Origin: Paenibacillus sp. FSL R5-0766
Lineage (GTDB): Bacteria; Bacillota; Bacilli; Paenibacillales; Paenibacillaceae
DNA: 64,000 bases
Assembly (NCBI RefSeq): GCF_037971845.1
Contig: NZ_CP150227.1
Location: forward strand, 3,348,001-3,412,000
Direction: 5' to 3'
The first letter of the stretch is position 1. Every line of letters starts with the position of its first letter. The notes under the pieces are model-generated. The model worked only from the letters and a program-made list of their open reading frames with translations. It did not search any database and was not told the DNA's origin. The position numbers were made by a program, and so were the translations under genes. This document shows positions 36,126 to 45,358 of the stretch, in pieces.

Positions 36126-37766
36126 TTGAAAAAAGCGGGATTCATCATTCTTGCCTGTATGCTGTTTACCTCGTTGGTACTTGCCGGATGTTCAGGTTCT
36201 GATAAGGGGAACGGGGAAGGCAGCGACCCGTCAGGCAAGACAGCCATTAATGTGTTTGCTCACCAGGGTTCGGATACCAACCTGTCCACTAACAAATTCA
36301 CGAAGAAAATGGAAGAGAAGTTTGATATTCAGTTCAACTGGACCACGGTTCCATTCGACGGTGCAGCGGAGAAAAGACAGATTTCACTGGCTTCCGGTGA
36401 TTACCCGGACTTGTATCTGCTCATCCCTTGGGTAGATCGTTTCTCCCAGACAGACTTGTTGAAGTTTGGTCAGCAGGGGGTTATTTTGCCGCTGAATGAT
36501 CTGATTGAGGAGCATGCTCCCAATATTAAAAAAGTACTTGAAAGCAATGACTATTATCGGGCCATGAACACTGCTCCCGATGGAAATATCTATGGTCTGA
36601 CGGGTCTGAATGAATGTTTTCACTGTTCATACCCGAACAAGATGTGGGTCAACACCAAATGGATGGAACAACTGGGCCTGACCGAACCCACGACGACAGA
36701 AGAATTTAAGGAAATGCTTCGGGCATTTAAAACGAAAGACCCGAACGGGAACGGCAAAGCCGACGAAGTACCGCTAAGCGGTTCGACTGAAAATTTCGGT
36801 GTGCACATTATTCCGTACTTGATGAACGGTTTTATCTATGACGACGATCGGAATTATCTCATTGTCAATCAGGGGAAAGTGGAGACCGTAGTGAACAAAC
36901 CGGAGTGGAAAGAAGGACTTGCCTATATTAAATCCCTGTACGATGAAGGGTTGATTGATCCAGGGGCATTTACCCAAAACGTCGGGGCCTTCAAAAAAAT
37001 TGGAGATAACGCTGATGCACAGCTTCTCGGTGCGGGAGCAGCGATGCATCCATCATTATTCGTAACCACTGCCGAAGGTTCTCCTTACGGGAATGATTAC
37101 AATCCCATCCCTCCATTGAAGGGACCCCATGCTGCTTATGCTACGTACAACTATCCGATTGATCCCGGAGCGTCCTTTGTACTGACAAACAAAGCCAGTG
37201 AGGAAACACAGATCGCGGCCATAAAGTTGCTGGATTATCTCTATACCCAGGAAGGAACCATGGCATCATATCTGGGAGAAGAGGGCGTAAGCTGGCGCAA
37301 ACCACAAGAAGGAGAAGTGGCGCTCAATGATCAGATTGAGCCGTTATATAAAGCCATTCCGCTTCCTTCTGGAGAAGAACCTCGTAATGACAGTTGGGCT
37401 GCATTGAGTCAGTACAATCATTATCAGGCATATCGGGACTCCGAAGTACAGGGGACAGACATCTATGCCAATGATGGTGGTGAGCGACGTCTCTATGAGG
37501 CGACATTGTTAATGGAGGGCAAGGAACCAAAAGAGATTTTCCCTCATTGGGCATTGTGGGTAGATCCGTCCCAAGCTGATGAAGCCAGCATGATGCAGAC
37601 CAATCTCAAGGATTACATCGATCAGAACGCCCTGCAATTTATTACAGGCGCCAAAAGTCTGGATAAGGATTGGGATGAATATGTGAAAGGCCTGGAGGGA
37701 CTGAACATGAATCGATATCTGGAGATTATGCAGTCTTCCTATGATACTTCTTCTGTTTCCAAATAA
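36126..37766 (+). CDS. ABC sugar-binding lipoprotein, LplA type
   Basis: 546 residues from a TTG behind AGGGAGAGG; the ATG six codons upstream overlaps that ribosome site. Signal peptide with lipobox LVLAGC. A family-1 solute-binding domain with the group marker LIEEHAPNIKKVLE and DPNGNGKADEVPL. It lies last in its operon, after both permeases, the reverse of the usual order. Probably binds oligosaccharides; exact ligand unknown. A terminator-like hairpin follows at 37827. Confidence 0.93.
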   Translation: MKKAGFIILACMLFTSLVLAGCSGSDKGNGEGSDPSGKTAINVFAHQGSDTNLSTNKFTKKMEEKFDIQFNWTTVPFDGAAEKRQISLASGDYPDLYLLIPWVDRFSQTDLLKFGQQGVILPLNDLIEEHAPNIKKVLESNDYYRAMNTAPDGNIYGLTGLNECFHCSYPNKMWVNTKWMEQLGLTEPTTTEEFKEMLRAFKTKDPNGNGKADEVPLSGSTENFGVHIIPYLMNGFIYDDDRNYLIVNQGKVETVVNKPEWKEGLAYIKSLYDEGLIDPGAFTQNVGAFKKIGDNADAQLLGAGAAMHPSLFVTTAEGSPYGNDYNPIPPLKGPHAAYATYNYPIDPGASFVLTNKASEETQIAAIKLLDYLYTQEGTMASYLGEEGVSWRKPQEGEVALNDQIEPLYKAIPLPSGEEPRNDSWAALSQYNHYQAYRDSEVQGTDIYANDGGERRLYEATLLMEGKEPKEIFPHWALWVDPSQADEASMMQTNLKDYIDQNALQFITGAKSLDKDWDEYVKGLEGLNMNRYLEIMQSSYDTSSVSK

Positions 37767-37826
37767 TTAAAGTATCTGAATCATACAGGGCGGGAAAAGT
37801 TACTGCCTGTATTTGCACAACCAAAC

Positions 37827-37870
37827 GTTCCCGTTTCGCAGTCAACATATGCGAGCCGGGAACATTTTTT
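37827..37870 (+). terminator. Terminator after LplA-type operon
   Basis: Branched hairpin: outer GTTCCCG / CGGGAAC and inner TCGCA / TGCGA, then a run of six T. Confidence 0.75.
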
Positions 37871-37926
37871 ATTGATATAGATTAAATCGTAATATCATTG
37901 CATCCTACTTAGAATTGTGAGATTGA

Positions 37927-37961
37927 ACCTGTCCTGCAACCTAAACGTTCACAGGACAGGT
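37927..37961. terminator. Hairpin, possible terminator of the GH8 gene
   Basis: Perfect ten-base arms ACCTGTCCTG / CAGGACAGGT with a 15-base loop, 28 bases beyond the GH8 stop codon. No clear T-run on the minus strand. Confidence 0.45.
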
Positions 37962-37988
37962 ATAACGGCTCATGCACATTCCCTTAGT

Positions 37989-39131
37989 TTAGTACATGCG
38001 ATATCTTCCGCTTAGAGCCAGCATGCTGAAAAAATACAGGCAATTGTCGTAATAACGTCGCTCTCCCTGACGCAGAGGTGCGTTCCAGAACTTGCGAACG
38101 AATGTATCAGCATGTGGACCGTCCGCAGCCAGTGAAGCCATGGCATTGGTAGCCAGCAAACCTACAGGATGCAGTGAAGGTTCGTCGAAAGGTACCCCTT
38201 CTATTGTATAACGATGATAATCGGACATTTCAATATCACTGAAGAAGGATTGAATCCGATTGGATTGTTCGATCTGCCAGTGATCCTTGCGGAACCATTC
38301 CCAGTCCAGTGCTATATTCGCAGCAACACGGTAGGCATCACTGTAGAAATGTCTGAAATCACCATGTGGCTGTATTGGAGCCGGAGAGCCGTCATAGTTC
38401 GCATATTCAGGTGATAGTCCGGTTACGGGATGGCAGGCTGTATGAAGGTAAGCCCGACTAGCGGCCGCCGCTTCTTTCCAGAAGCTCTGATCTTCTTCAT
38501 CCGCATATTTCGCGAATAGTTCATAAAAATGAGGCAGATGGTAGGATGGGTCGCTAAACGGTGTTTCTGGTATGAATTTGATCAGTTTTGTTTCCGGGTC
38601 CCACATGGGATCGCCTTCGCCGTCTTCGCCCTGATGTATACATGCACGAAGGATCTTGCGGGCTTGTGCCTTGTAATCATAAGGTTCAGCGCCATCGCCC
38701 CAGCGGTTGGAGGCAAAAAAAAGCGCCATGGCAAAAAACTCCTCACCATCTGGAGCAGGACCTTGTGAGAGTCGGGTTCCGTCAGGCTTGCAATGCCAGG
38801 CAAAATAATCTTTATAACGTCCCGCTTTATGTTGCATAAACGTGTGTGAGAAATTCCAGAGTCGATCAAATTCCTCCTTTTTGTCCATCTGAACAGCCAT
38901 CATCATGCCATAGGACATGCCTTCGGAGCGAACATCGAGATTACCGGTGTCCAGCAAATAACCCTTGTCCTCACCTATGGGGTAATATATTCGAGTATTG
39001 TCATCGCCATAAAACAGCTCGTTCCATGTTTCTTCCAATCTGTTCGTGATCTCATTCTCATCGTAGCCTAGCTTCAAAAACAGATTTGTATATGTACCCG
39101 TATCCCACGCGCCTTGACCCGTGATATTCAT
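37989..39131 (-). CDS. Reducing-end xylose-releasing exo-oligoxylanase (GH8, Rex)
   Basis: 380 residues, the full family length. Long stretches agree with Bacillus halodurans Rex as I remember it: YLLDTGNLDVRSEGMSYGMM, WGDGAEPY, FSDPSYHLPHFYELF, SLHPVGLLATNAMASLA, RRYYDNCLYFF. The acid Glu is in RSEGMSYG (about 69) and the base Asp in FYSDAYRVAANI (about 263). It removes the reducing-end xylose from xylo-oligosaccharides of three or more units. No signal peptide, so it works on imported xylo-oligomers. AAGGAGG precedes the ATG. A cre-like site lies about 60 bases upstream. It is divergent from the esterase gene at 39419, forming a xylan-degradation locus. Confidence 0.95.
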   Translation of the reverse strand: MNITGQGAWDTGTYTNLFLKLGYDENEITNRLEETWNELFYGDDNTRIYYPIGEDKGYLLDTGNLDVRSEGMSYGMMMAVQMDKKEEFDRLWNFSHTFMQHKAGRYKDYFAWHCKPDGTRLSQGPAPDGEEFFAMALFFASNRWGDGAEPYDYKAQARKILRACIHQGEDGEGDPMWDPETKLIKFIPETPFSDPSYHLPHFYELFAKYADEEDQSFWKEAAAASRAYLHTACHPVTGLSPEYANYDGSPAPIQPHGDFRHFYSDAYRVAANIALDWEWFRKDHWQIEQSNRIQSFFSDIEMSDYHRYTIEGVPFDEPSLHPVGLLATNAMASLAADGPHADTFVRKFWNAPLRQGERRYYDNCLYFFSMLALSGRYRMY

Positions 39132-39190
39132 GAGTATCCTCCTTCATCAATGCGGTTTTTCAAAATTATAACATGGAAATAGTATACAAA

Positions 39191-39205
39191 TTAAAGCGTT
39201 TACAT
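39191..39205 (-). promoter_or_regulatory. cre-like CcpA site before the GH8 gene
   Basis: On the minus strand ATGTAAACGCTTTAA matches 14 of 15 consensus positions, upstream of the exo-oligoxylanase gene. Confidence 0.55.
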
Positions 39206-39272
39206 GAAAAATTATAGGTGTTCTGATCTGCATGTAATTCTACTCAAATTAAAATGATATATTGGTTAAAAT

Positions 39273-39319
39273 CCTATACTTTGTCAGGTTGTTGTAAAAT
39301 TATGTAAGGGATACACTTT
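39273..39319 (+). promoter_or_regulatory. Upstream element shared with 45049-45117
   Basis: Contains CCTATACTTTGTCAGG, CAGGTTGTTGTA and ATGTAAGGGATACACTT in the same order as at 45049-45117. It lies 100 bases before the esterase start. Conservation of the two copies suggests a promoter/operator, perhaps for the YesN regulator encoded at 45359. Confidence 0.55.
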
Positions 39320-39418
39320 GGGAGAAGGATCACATCTGATCTAATAATACAAGCTGTGATTCTTTAAATGTTGTTTGAGGATGGTCAGAATCTAACCGGA
39401 AGGATGTGATGATGATTT

Positions 39419-40702
39419 ATGCTCCAGGATTCAGGAGATGCAGGTGAAAACACAGAATTCACTGCACCGCGCGATCCAGTTGGAGTGACAGCGTCGGCAG
39501 TCAAACCCGCAATTGATTTTGAGTCACATGGATATCGCGACATGATTGGCCGATCTCTTCTGAACAAAGGGAATAATGTCAGATTAAAACGAGCCATTGA
39601 GAAGGCAAAAAACGGCGAACCTGTCGTTATCGCTTATATTGGAGGCTCCATTACTCATGGTGCTGGTGCAGTACCTATTCATCTCCAAAGTTACGCATAT
39701 CGGTCGTATGAGTCGTTCAAGTTTATGTTTGCGCTTTCAAAAGATAGTCCGATTCATCTGATTAAAGCAGGTGTGGGTGGAACTCCTTCAGAACTGGGGA
39801 TTGTACGTTATGATCGTGATGTGCTGAGGGGAGGTGCCGTTCAGCCGGATATTGTCATAATCGAATTCGCAGTCAATGACGCGGATGATGAAACCCAAGG
39901 TAAATGTTACGAAAGTCTGGTGCTCAAAGCACTTACTGCCGATAACAAGCCAGCGGTCATCTTGTTATTCAGTGTATTCGAAAATGACTGGAATCTACAG
40001 GATCGTCTCGCTCCGGTAGGCTGGCATTATGATCTGCCAATGGTAAGTGTGAAAGATGCTGTCGTAGATCAGTTCAGCAAGACAAAAGGTGAAGGCAACG
40101 TTATTTCCAAAAAGCAATTTTTCCATGATATATATCATCCAACTAACATAGGGCATCGAATTATGGCCGATTGTTTGGAATATTTGTTCGACGTGACGAA
40201 TCGTTCTGAGTGGGATGAGAAAGATCATGATATTGAAAAAGCTCCGCTAATTGGAAATGAATTTGTTAATGTGAAGCTGTTGGATCGGAAAAACGGCAAT
40301 AATATTGCCCGAATCGATGCAGGCTCTTTTTGTAAAACGGACACGGATCTGCAGATGGCTGAGATGGATGCTCATGACTATGGTACACCTCAGTTCCCCA
40401 ACAACTGGATGCGTACAGGAGAGGGAAAAGAGGATCAGAACAGCTTTCGGATAAGTTTGCAGTGCAAACGCCTCATTCTGATCTTCAAGGATTCTGGTAA
40501 CGATGAATTCGGAACTGCACATATCAAGGTAGATGGGGTATTCGTCCAAAAAGTCGATCCGCGTCAAGTGAACTGGACCCATTGCCATGCCACACTTCTG
40601 CTTAACGAAGAGCATGTGGGGGAGCACTCCATCGAGATCGAAATGGCGGAAGGTCATGAACATAAATGCTTCACAATTCTGGGTTTTGGCTATGTGGATT
40701 AA
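39419..40702 (+). CDS. SGNH/GDSL hydrolase, probable (acetyl)xylan esterase
   Basis: 427 residues. An N-terminal stretch is followed by an SGNH domain: nucleophile Ser in IAYIGGSITHGAG (about 77), the Gly block GVGGTPSELG, the Asn block EFAVNDADDE and the acid/His pair DIYHPTNIGH (about 240). The C-terminal 160 residues form a beta-rich domain of the sort that binds carbohydrate. No signal peptide, so it deacetylates imported oligomers. The ATG has a GGAAGG site about 14 bases upstream. It is followed by an esterase gene 41 bases later. A decayed copy of this gene exists at 45185-45320. The acetylxylan specificity is inferred from the xylan neighbours. Confidence 0.85.
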   Translation: MLQDSGDAGENTEFTAPRDPVGVTASAVKPAIDFESHGYRDMIGRSLLNKGNNVRLKRAIEKAKNGEPVVIAYIGGSITHGAGAVPIHLQSYAYRSYESFKFMFALSKDSPIHLIKAGVGGTPSELGIVRYDRDVLRGGAVQPDIVIIEFAVNDADDETQGKCYESLVLKALTADNKPAVILLFSVFENDWNLQDRLAPVGWHYDLPMVSVKDAVVDQFSKTKGEGNVISKKQFFHDIYHPTNIGHRIMADCLEYLFDVTNRSEWDEKDHDIEKAPLIGNEFVNVKLLDRKNGNNIARIDAGSFCKTDTDLQMAEMDAHDYGTPQFPNNWMRTGEGKEDQNSFRISLQCKRLILIFKDSGNDEFGTAHIKVDGVFVQKVDPRQVNWTHCHATLLLNEEHVGEHSIEIEMAEGHEHKCFTILGFGYVD

Positions 40703-40716
40703 CTGAAGACTGATAG

Positions 40717-41517
<801 letters not shown>

Positions 41518-41619
41518 ATTTGCTGAAGAACATTCATATCGGATTGTAGCATCAACCAAATCTATTAAAATATCAGGAGCCATTCCTGTAATGAAGTAAT
41601 TTGAGCTTTGAATGAAAAA

Positions 41620-41687
41620 TGCGCCTCTAGTATACTGGGAATCGTTGTTCCGGACAAGAACAATACCCACATACGAAAAGAGGCGCA
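41620..41687 (+). promoter_or_regulatory. Nested hairpins before the transposase
   Basis: Outer arms TGCGCCTCT / AGAGGCGCA enclose a second hairpin GGG...TTGTTC / GAACAA...CCC. The transposase ATG begins five bases after it. Such structures restrict transposase translation from outside promoters in many elements. Confidence 0.65.
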
Positions 41688-41691
41688 CATA

Positions 41692-42990
41692 ATGAAGTAT
41701 AAGATGAAACAGAAACAGAATCAACGGATTACGCGAATTACGGAAGAAACGCTAGTCATTGGAGCAGACATTGCTAAAAAGATTCACGTAGCTAGAGCGG
41801 TAGATTTCCGTGGCATTGAATTAGGAAAAGACTGCGTGTTCCACAACGATCAGGAAGGGTTAACGAAGCTAGTAACATGGATGAAAGAACTTCAGGAGGT
41901 TCATCTGAAAACGGACATTGTTTTCGGAATCGAGCCTACCGGGCACTACTGGTTTCCGCTAGCCGCTTTTCTGCAAGCTCGAGATATCAAGATCGTCATT
42001 GTGAACCCGCATCACGTAAACAAGAGCAAGGAACTTGAGGATAACTCGCCGACGAAGAGTGACTATAAGGATGCCAAAGTCATTGCAGATCTCATTCGAA
42101 ACGGGAAGTACTCGGAGCCCAAATTGCCGGCAATGGAATATGCCGAACTACGCATCCTCATGAATTTCCGTGAGAAGGTTATGGTGAGTTTAAACCAAGT
42201 CAAGGCACGTGTGCATAATTGGTTCGACCGCTATTTTCCAGAGTATTTGAGCGTGTTTAAAGATTGGGAAGGCAAAACTTCCTTGATGACCATGCGCCAG
42301 TTTCCGACACCGGAAGAGATCGTCTCTACAGGCGCCAGAGGCGTTCTCGCACACTGGAAAACGGAAGTGAAGCGCGGAGTCGGTATTAAGAGAGCGGAAA
42401 AGCTCTTTGCGACAGCCGGGATATCCATCGGGCTTACCGAAGGGTTACGAGCTGCGAGACTGGAGCTTCTGAGCTTGCTCGACCAGTATGAGCTTTTCTC
42501 TAAACAGGTGGAAACGACCATGAAACAGGTCATGGACATCTTAAGTGAGATACCGGGAACAACGCAGATGTTGAATATCCCAGGCGTTGGCGCGGTTACC
42601 GTTGCAGGATTTCTGGCTGAGGTTGGCGATTTGAGTCATTACGACCACGGACAACAAATCATCCGATTGGCGGGCTTGAATCTAAAAGAAAATAGTTCTG
42701 GTAAGCGTAAGGGTAAAACTGGCATTACCAAGCGTGGACGATCTCGACTAAGAGCTCTATTGTTCCGTTGCGTCATGCCAATGGTAGCTAAGAATGAGGA
42801 GTTCAAGGCCCTTCACAAGTATTTCACAACACGAAGTCAAAATCCGCTGAAGAAAAAACAGTCGCTAATCGCGCTCTGCGGCAAACTGATACGCGTCCTG
42901 CACACGCTGGGGACGAAGGAAATAGAGTACAACGCAAACGAAGTTCTTGGTCCTGTACGACAAGCGCAGTTACAACAGATTGCAGCTTAG
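41692..42990 (+). CDS. IS110-family transposase (DEDD + Ser)
   Basis: 432 residues. The N-terminal RuvC-like DEDD domain shows VIGADIAKKIH (Asp), FGIEPTGHYW (Glu) and SPTKSDYKDAKVIADL (two Asp). The C-terminal Transposase_20 domain has IPGVGAVTVAGFLAEVGDL and the serine motif KENSSGKRKGKTGITKRG, which supplies the second nucleophile in this family. All catalytic positions appear intact. The frame is open 28 codons upstream but the ATG at 41692 follows the hairpin and an AGGCG site and gives a normal N-terminus. In this family the enzyme works with an RNA encoded in the element's non-coding end; a candidate lies directly downstream. Confidence 0.93.
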   Translation: MKYKMKQKQNQRITRITEETLVIGADIAKKIHVARAVDFRGIELGKDCVFHNDQEGLTKLVTWMKELQEVHLKTDIVFGIEPTGHYWFPLAAFLQARDIKIVIVNPHHVNKSKELEDNSPTKSDYKDAKVIADLIRNGKYSEPKLPAMEYAELRILMNFREKVMVSLNQVKARVHNWFDRYFPEYLSVFKDWEGKTSLMTMRQFPTPEEIVSTGARGVLAHWKTEVKRGVGIKRAEKLFATAGISIGLTEGLRAARLELLSLLDQYELFSKQVETTMKQVMDILSEIPGTTQMLNIPGVGAVTVAGFLAEVGDLSHYDHGQQIIRLAGLNLKENSSGKRKGKTGITKRGRSRLRALLFRCVMPMVAKNEEFKALHKYFTTRSQNPLKKKQSLIALCGKLIRVLHTLGTKEIEYNANEVLGPVRQAQLQQIAA

Positions 42991-43300
42991 TTCAAAGAAT
43001 CAATAGCCTGAAATCTCGACTCGTTCACAGATGTATAACGAGACAATTGAAGCACCGGAGAAGCCGAAGAATACCATTCCATAAGGGCAACGACCCCGTT
43101 TAGGAGCAAGAATCGGCCTCCACCCCTTGGCAGGTAGAACGAAGGAATGTAAGGGCAATGACCCCGCGTGACATGGGAGGGTGAACCCCGAGGGAGATGT
43201 GGAGATCCACTGTGCGATCATAAGTATGACCACAGTTTGGATAAAAAATGGAGTCCAAGCTCTGTTCCCGTCACCGGTCATTACAGCAAAATCTGGTTCT
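42991..43300 (+). ncRNA. Candidate bridge/seek RNA in the 3' end of the IS110-family element
   Basis: About 300 bases without a credible gene, conspicuously structured. Two copies of TAAGGGCAAYGACCCCG (43082-43098 and 43150-43166) lie 68 bases apart, flanked by a CATTCC / GGAATG pair. A further hairpin (ATCCACTGTG / CACAG..GGAT) lies at 43206-43243. In IS1111-type relatives the guide RNA is encoded after the transposase; in IS621-type it is before. A repeated loop module is what target- and donor-reading loops would look like. Inferred, not proven. Confidence 0.5.
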
Positions 43301-43308
43301 GAACCAAT

Positions 43309-43386
43309 ATTCTCCCATCAAGCCAAGATGTCGAAGTTGTAAATCTACGAATGGACGAGAAAACAGGCGAAAACATTACTTTATAG
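43309..43386 (+). pseudogene. Possible 3' remnant of a gene cut by the insertion
   Basis: A 25-codon open stretch right after the presumed IS right end reads ILPSSQDVEVVNLRMDEKTG and ends in TAG 16 bases before the xylanase start. Its composition is protein-like and it has no start codon. It may be the tail of a gene interrupted by the element; too short to identify. Confidence 0.25.
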
Positions 43387-43401
43387 TGGGAGGTATAATC
43401 T

Positions 43402-44037
43402 ATGTTTAAATTTAGCAAAAAATTGTTAACCGTTGTTCTCGCATCTGCCATGAGTTTTGGTGTCTTCGCAGCCACATCGAGCGCAGCAACAGATTATTGG
43501 CAAAATTGGACAGATGGTGGAGGAACGGTCAACGCCGTGAATGGATCGGGCGGGAATTACAGCGTGAATTGGCAAAATACCGGGAACTTTGTTGTCGGGA
43601 AAGGGTGGACATACGGTACGCCTAATCGAGTGGTCAATTATAATGCCGGCGTATTCTCTCCTTCAGGTAACGGCTATCTCACCTTCTATGGTTGGACTAG
43701 AAACGCTCTAATTGAATATTACGTGGTGGATAGCTGGGGAACGTATCGTCCTACCGGAACGTATAAGGGCTCGATGACTAGTGATGGCGGCACATATGAC
43801 ATCTATACAACGATGAGATACAATGCACCTTCCATTGATGGTACTCAGACTTTCCCTCAATATTGGAGTGTTAGACAGTCCAAGAGACCGACCGGAGTCA
43901 ATTCTACCATCACGTTCAGTAATCATGTGAATGCATGGGCGAGCAAAGGGATGTACTTAGGCAACAGCTGGTCCTATCAGGTGATGGCAACGGAAGGTTA
44001 TCAAAGTAGCGGAAGCGCAAACGTGACGGTTTGGTAA
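43402..44037 (+). CDS. xynA: Secreted GH11 endo-1,4-beta-xylanase
   Basis: 211 residues, the size of Bacillus XynA. Signal peptide ends near FAATSSAA (residue 28). The jelly-roll catalytic domain begins [16 protein letters not shown]; the nucleophile Glu is in [13 protein letters not shown] (about 106) and the acid/base Glu in [13 protein letters not shown] (about 200). The thumb region ([10 protein letters not shown]) is present. It cuts the xylan backbone outside the cell; products would be taken up by the importer at 49955-53601. GGAGG precedes the ATG. Only about 100 bases separate it from the IS right end, so its native promoter may have been altered. Confidence 0.97.
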   Translation: MFKFSKKLLTVVLASAMSFGVFAATSSAATDYWQNWTDGGGTVNAVNGSGGNYSVNWQNTGNFVVGKGWTYGTPNRVVNYNAGVFSPSGNGYLTFYGWTRNALIEYYVVDSWGTYRPTGTYKGSMTSDGGTYDIYTTMRYNAPSIDGTQTFPQYWSVRQSKRPTGVNSTITFSNHVNAWASKGMYLGNSWSYQVMATEGYQSSGSANVTVW

Positions 44038-44088
44038 AAATGATGTGATGCAGTTCAACTTCTGCACCTGCATTTGAAATTCAATTTT

Positions 44089-44142
44089 CCGGTAGCGTTG
44101 AGTAACGTTATTCTCCAGACTAACGGACCTCAACGTTGCCGG
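44089..44142 (+). promoter_or_regulatory. Large hairpin between xylanase and SUMF1-like genes
   Basis: Fourteen-base arms CCGGTAGCGTTGAG / CTCAACGTTGCCGG with two mismatches and a 26-base loop, 47 bases after the xylanase stop. No T-run, so it may stabilise xylanase mRNA or attenuate the next gene. Confidence 0.5.
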
Positions 44143-44170
44143 ATTTAAGCTAGTAAAGGAGAATAATGGA

Positions 44171-45010
44171 ATGAAGAAGCTGGTATGGTTAACTTTAATC
44201 GCTATAGTTGTTAGTCTGAGTGCTTGTTCAGCAAGTAATACCACAGTAAACGATGACTTGGTATTTGTCGAAGGGGGAGCCTTCAAGAGCAGTAAGCAAA
44301 GTCAGATTGATAGGAATGAAACGCTGGATTCCTTCTATATTGGCAAATACGAAGTAACTCAAAAAGAATGGATGGAGGTTATGGGGGAAAACCCTTCTGG
44401 CTTCAAGGGAGATGACCTGCCTGTTGAAATGGTCAGCTGGTATGACGCAGTGGAATACTGTAATCAAAAAAGTATAAAAGAAAACCTGAAACCTTATTAC
44501 AATATAGATAAAGACAACCAGGACACGAATAATCACAATGAAAACGACACTATAAAATGGAATGTAACGATCAACGAGGACGCCAACGGTTACCGTTTAC
44601 CCACAGAGGCAGAATGGGAATACGCTGCAAGCGGAGGTCAAAAGAGCTTAAATTACACATACAGCGGAAGTAACAATCCTGATGAAGTTGCTTGGTACTG
44701 GGTAAATGCCGGCGAGAACATTCTGACGGGTGACTGGAGCTGGCCCGCTATTGAGAGCAATCGTAATCAAACCAAAAAAGTCGGAACTCAGAAGGCGAAT
44801 GAGTTAGGAATCTATGATATGTCTGGGAATGTGAGAGAATGGTGCTGGGACTGGTACAGCGATTCGGAGAGTCCAAATCAAACTTGGCGAGTTGTGAAAG
44901 GCGGAGGCTGGATCGGCGGTGTCAATAACAATGAAATATCATTTCGAGGCAAATTTGATGCAAATGGTTTTGGTCCCGATCAAGGATTCCGTATTGTGCG
45001 TGGAGAATGA
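44171..45010 (+). CDS. SUMF1-fold lipoprotein, catalytic Cys absent
   Basis: 279 residues. Signal peptide with lipobox VSLSAC. The fold of formylglycine-generating enzyme is plain: DSFYIGKYEVTQKEWMEVMG, NGYRLPTEAEWEYAASGG, GIYDMSGNVREWCWDWY, GFRIVRGE. The two cysteines that drive sulfatase maturation are missing: the segment near the C-terminus reads EISFRGKFDANGFG. So it is not a sulfatase activator but a member of the same fold used for binding, on the cell surface. It follows the xylanase by 133 bases and may bind sugar or the xylanase. GGAG precedes the ATG. Confidence 0.88.
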   Translation: MKKLVWLTLIAIVVSLSACSASNTTVNDDLVFVEGGAFKSSKQSQIDRNETLDSFYIGKYEVTQKEWMEVMGENPSGFKGDDLPVEMVSWYDAVEYCNQKSIKENLKPYYNIDKDNQDTNNHNENDTIKWNVTINEDANGYRLPTEAEWEYAASGGQKSLNYTYSGSNNPDEVAWYWVNAGENILTGDWSWPAIESNRNQTKKVGTQKANELGIYDMSGNVREWCWDWYSDSESPNQTWRVVKGGGWIGGVNNNEISFRGKFDANGFGPDQGFRIVRGE

Positions 45011-45048
45011 AAAATCTTTCTCCTGACAAAGATTACTTCTGAGCTAAA

Positions 45049-45117
45049 CCTATACTTTGTCGGGTGAAAACCTATAGTTTAACAGGTTGTTGTACCAAAA
45101 TGTAAGCGTTACACTTG
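45049..45117 (+). promoter_or_regulatory. Upstream element shared with 39273-39319
   Basis: Same blocks CCTATACTTTGTCGGG, CAGGTTGTTGTA and ATGTAAGCGTTACACTT as before the SGNH esterase, with about 22 extra bases inside. The last block also resembles a cre site (13 of 15) and is a TGTAA-GCG-TTACA palindrome. Confidence 0.55.
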
Positions 45118-45184
45118 AATTGTTCTCCCGGCGCTTCGCTACAATCGGAGCGTTCTTATAGTACGGTCCGATGGAACCATGTTC

Positions 45185-45320
45185 TATGTTATTGATTAAT
45201 GACGATGAGACTGGTAGGAATTTTGTTCTCCAAGTTGTGCGAGCAGACAACAATCCTGCTGTTGTTCTGCTGTTTAGCGTTTTCAGAACAACTGGAATCT
45301 GCCTATTGATATAGATAAAA
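45185..45320 (+). pseudogene. Decayed fragment of an SGNH esterase
   Basis: Frame 45196 onward reads INDDETG, then VVRADNNPAVVLLFSVFR, aligning with NDADDETQGK and ALTADNKPAVILLFSVFE of the intact esterase at 39419. After FSVF a one-base shift leaves ACTGGAATCT, which matches the DWNL codons of the intact gene. Upstream sequence is also shared. So this is the relic of a second esterase gene with most of it deleted. Confidence 0.7.
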
Positions 45321-45358
45321 TACATGCAGCTGATCAAGGATAAAAGAGAGGTGAGCTA

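Larger units (their letters stand above)
41610..43300 (+). mobile_element. IS110-family insertion sequence
   Basis: About 1.7 kb, ends approximate. It contains the transposase, a short hairpin-rich 5' end and an unusually long, GC-rich 3' non-coding end. IS110-family elements have no classical terminal inverted repeats and make no or little target duplication, so the borders cannot be fixed from one copy. Placement between the xylan esterase and xylanase genes suggests insertion into a former continuous locus. Confidence 0.8.

Noticed and set aside
41518..41599. Open stretch EEHSYRIVASTKSIKISG as a left-hand gene remnant
   Set aside because: It has no start or family match and overlaps the end of the esterase frame; not enough to call.
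42231..42539. Antisense open frame in the transposase gene
   Set aside because: Shadow frame; no start signal.
43000..43281. 93-codon minus-strand frame in the IS 3' end
   Set aside because: Cys- and Pro-rich composition without a ribosome site; the structured RNA explanation fits better.
44171..45010. Formylglycine-generating (sulfatase-activating) enzyme
   Set aside because: The two catalytic cysteines are missing and there is no sulfatase gene nearby.
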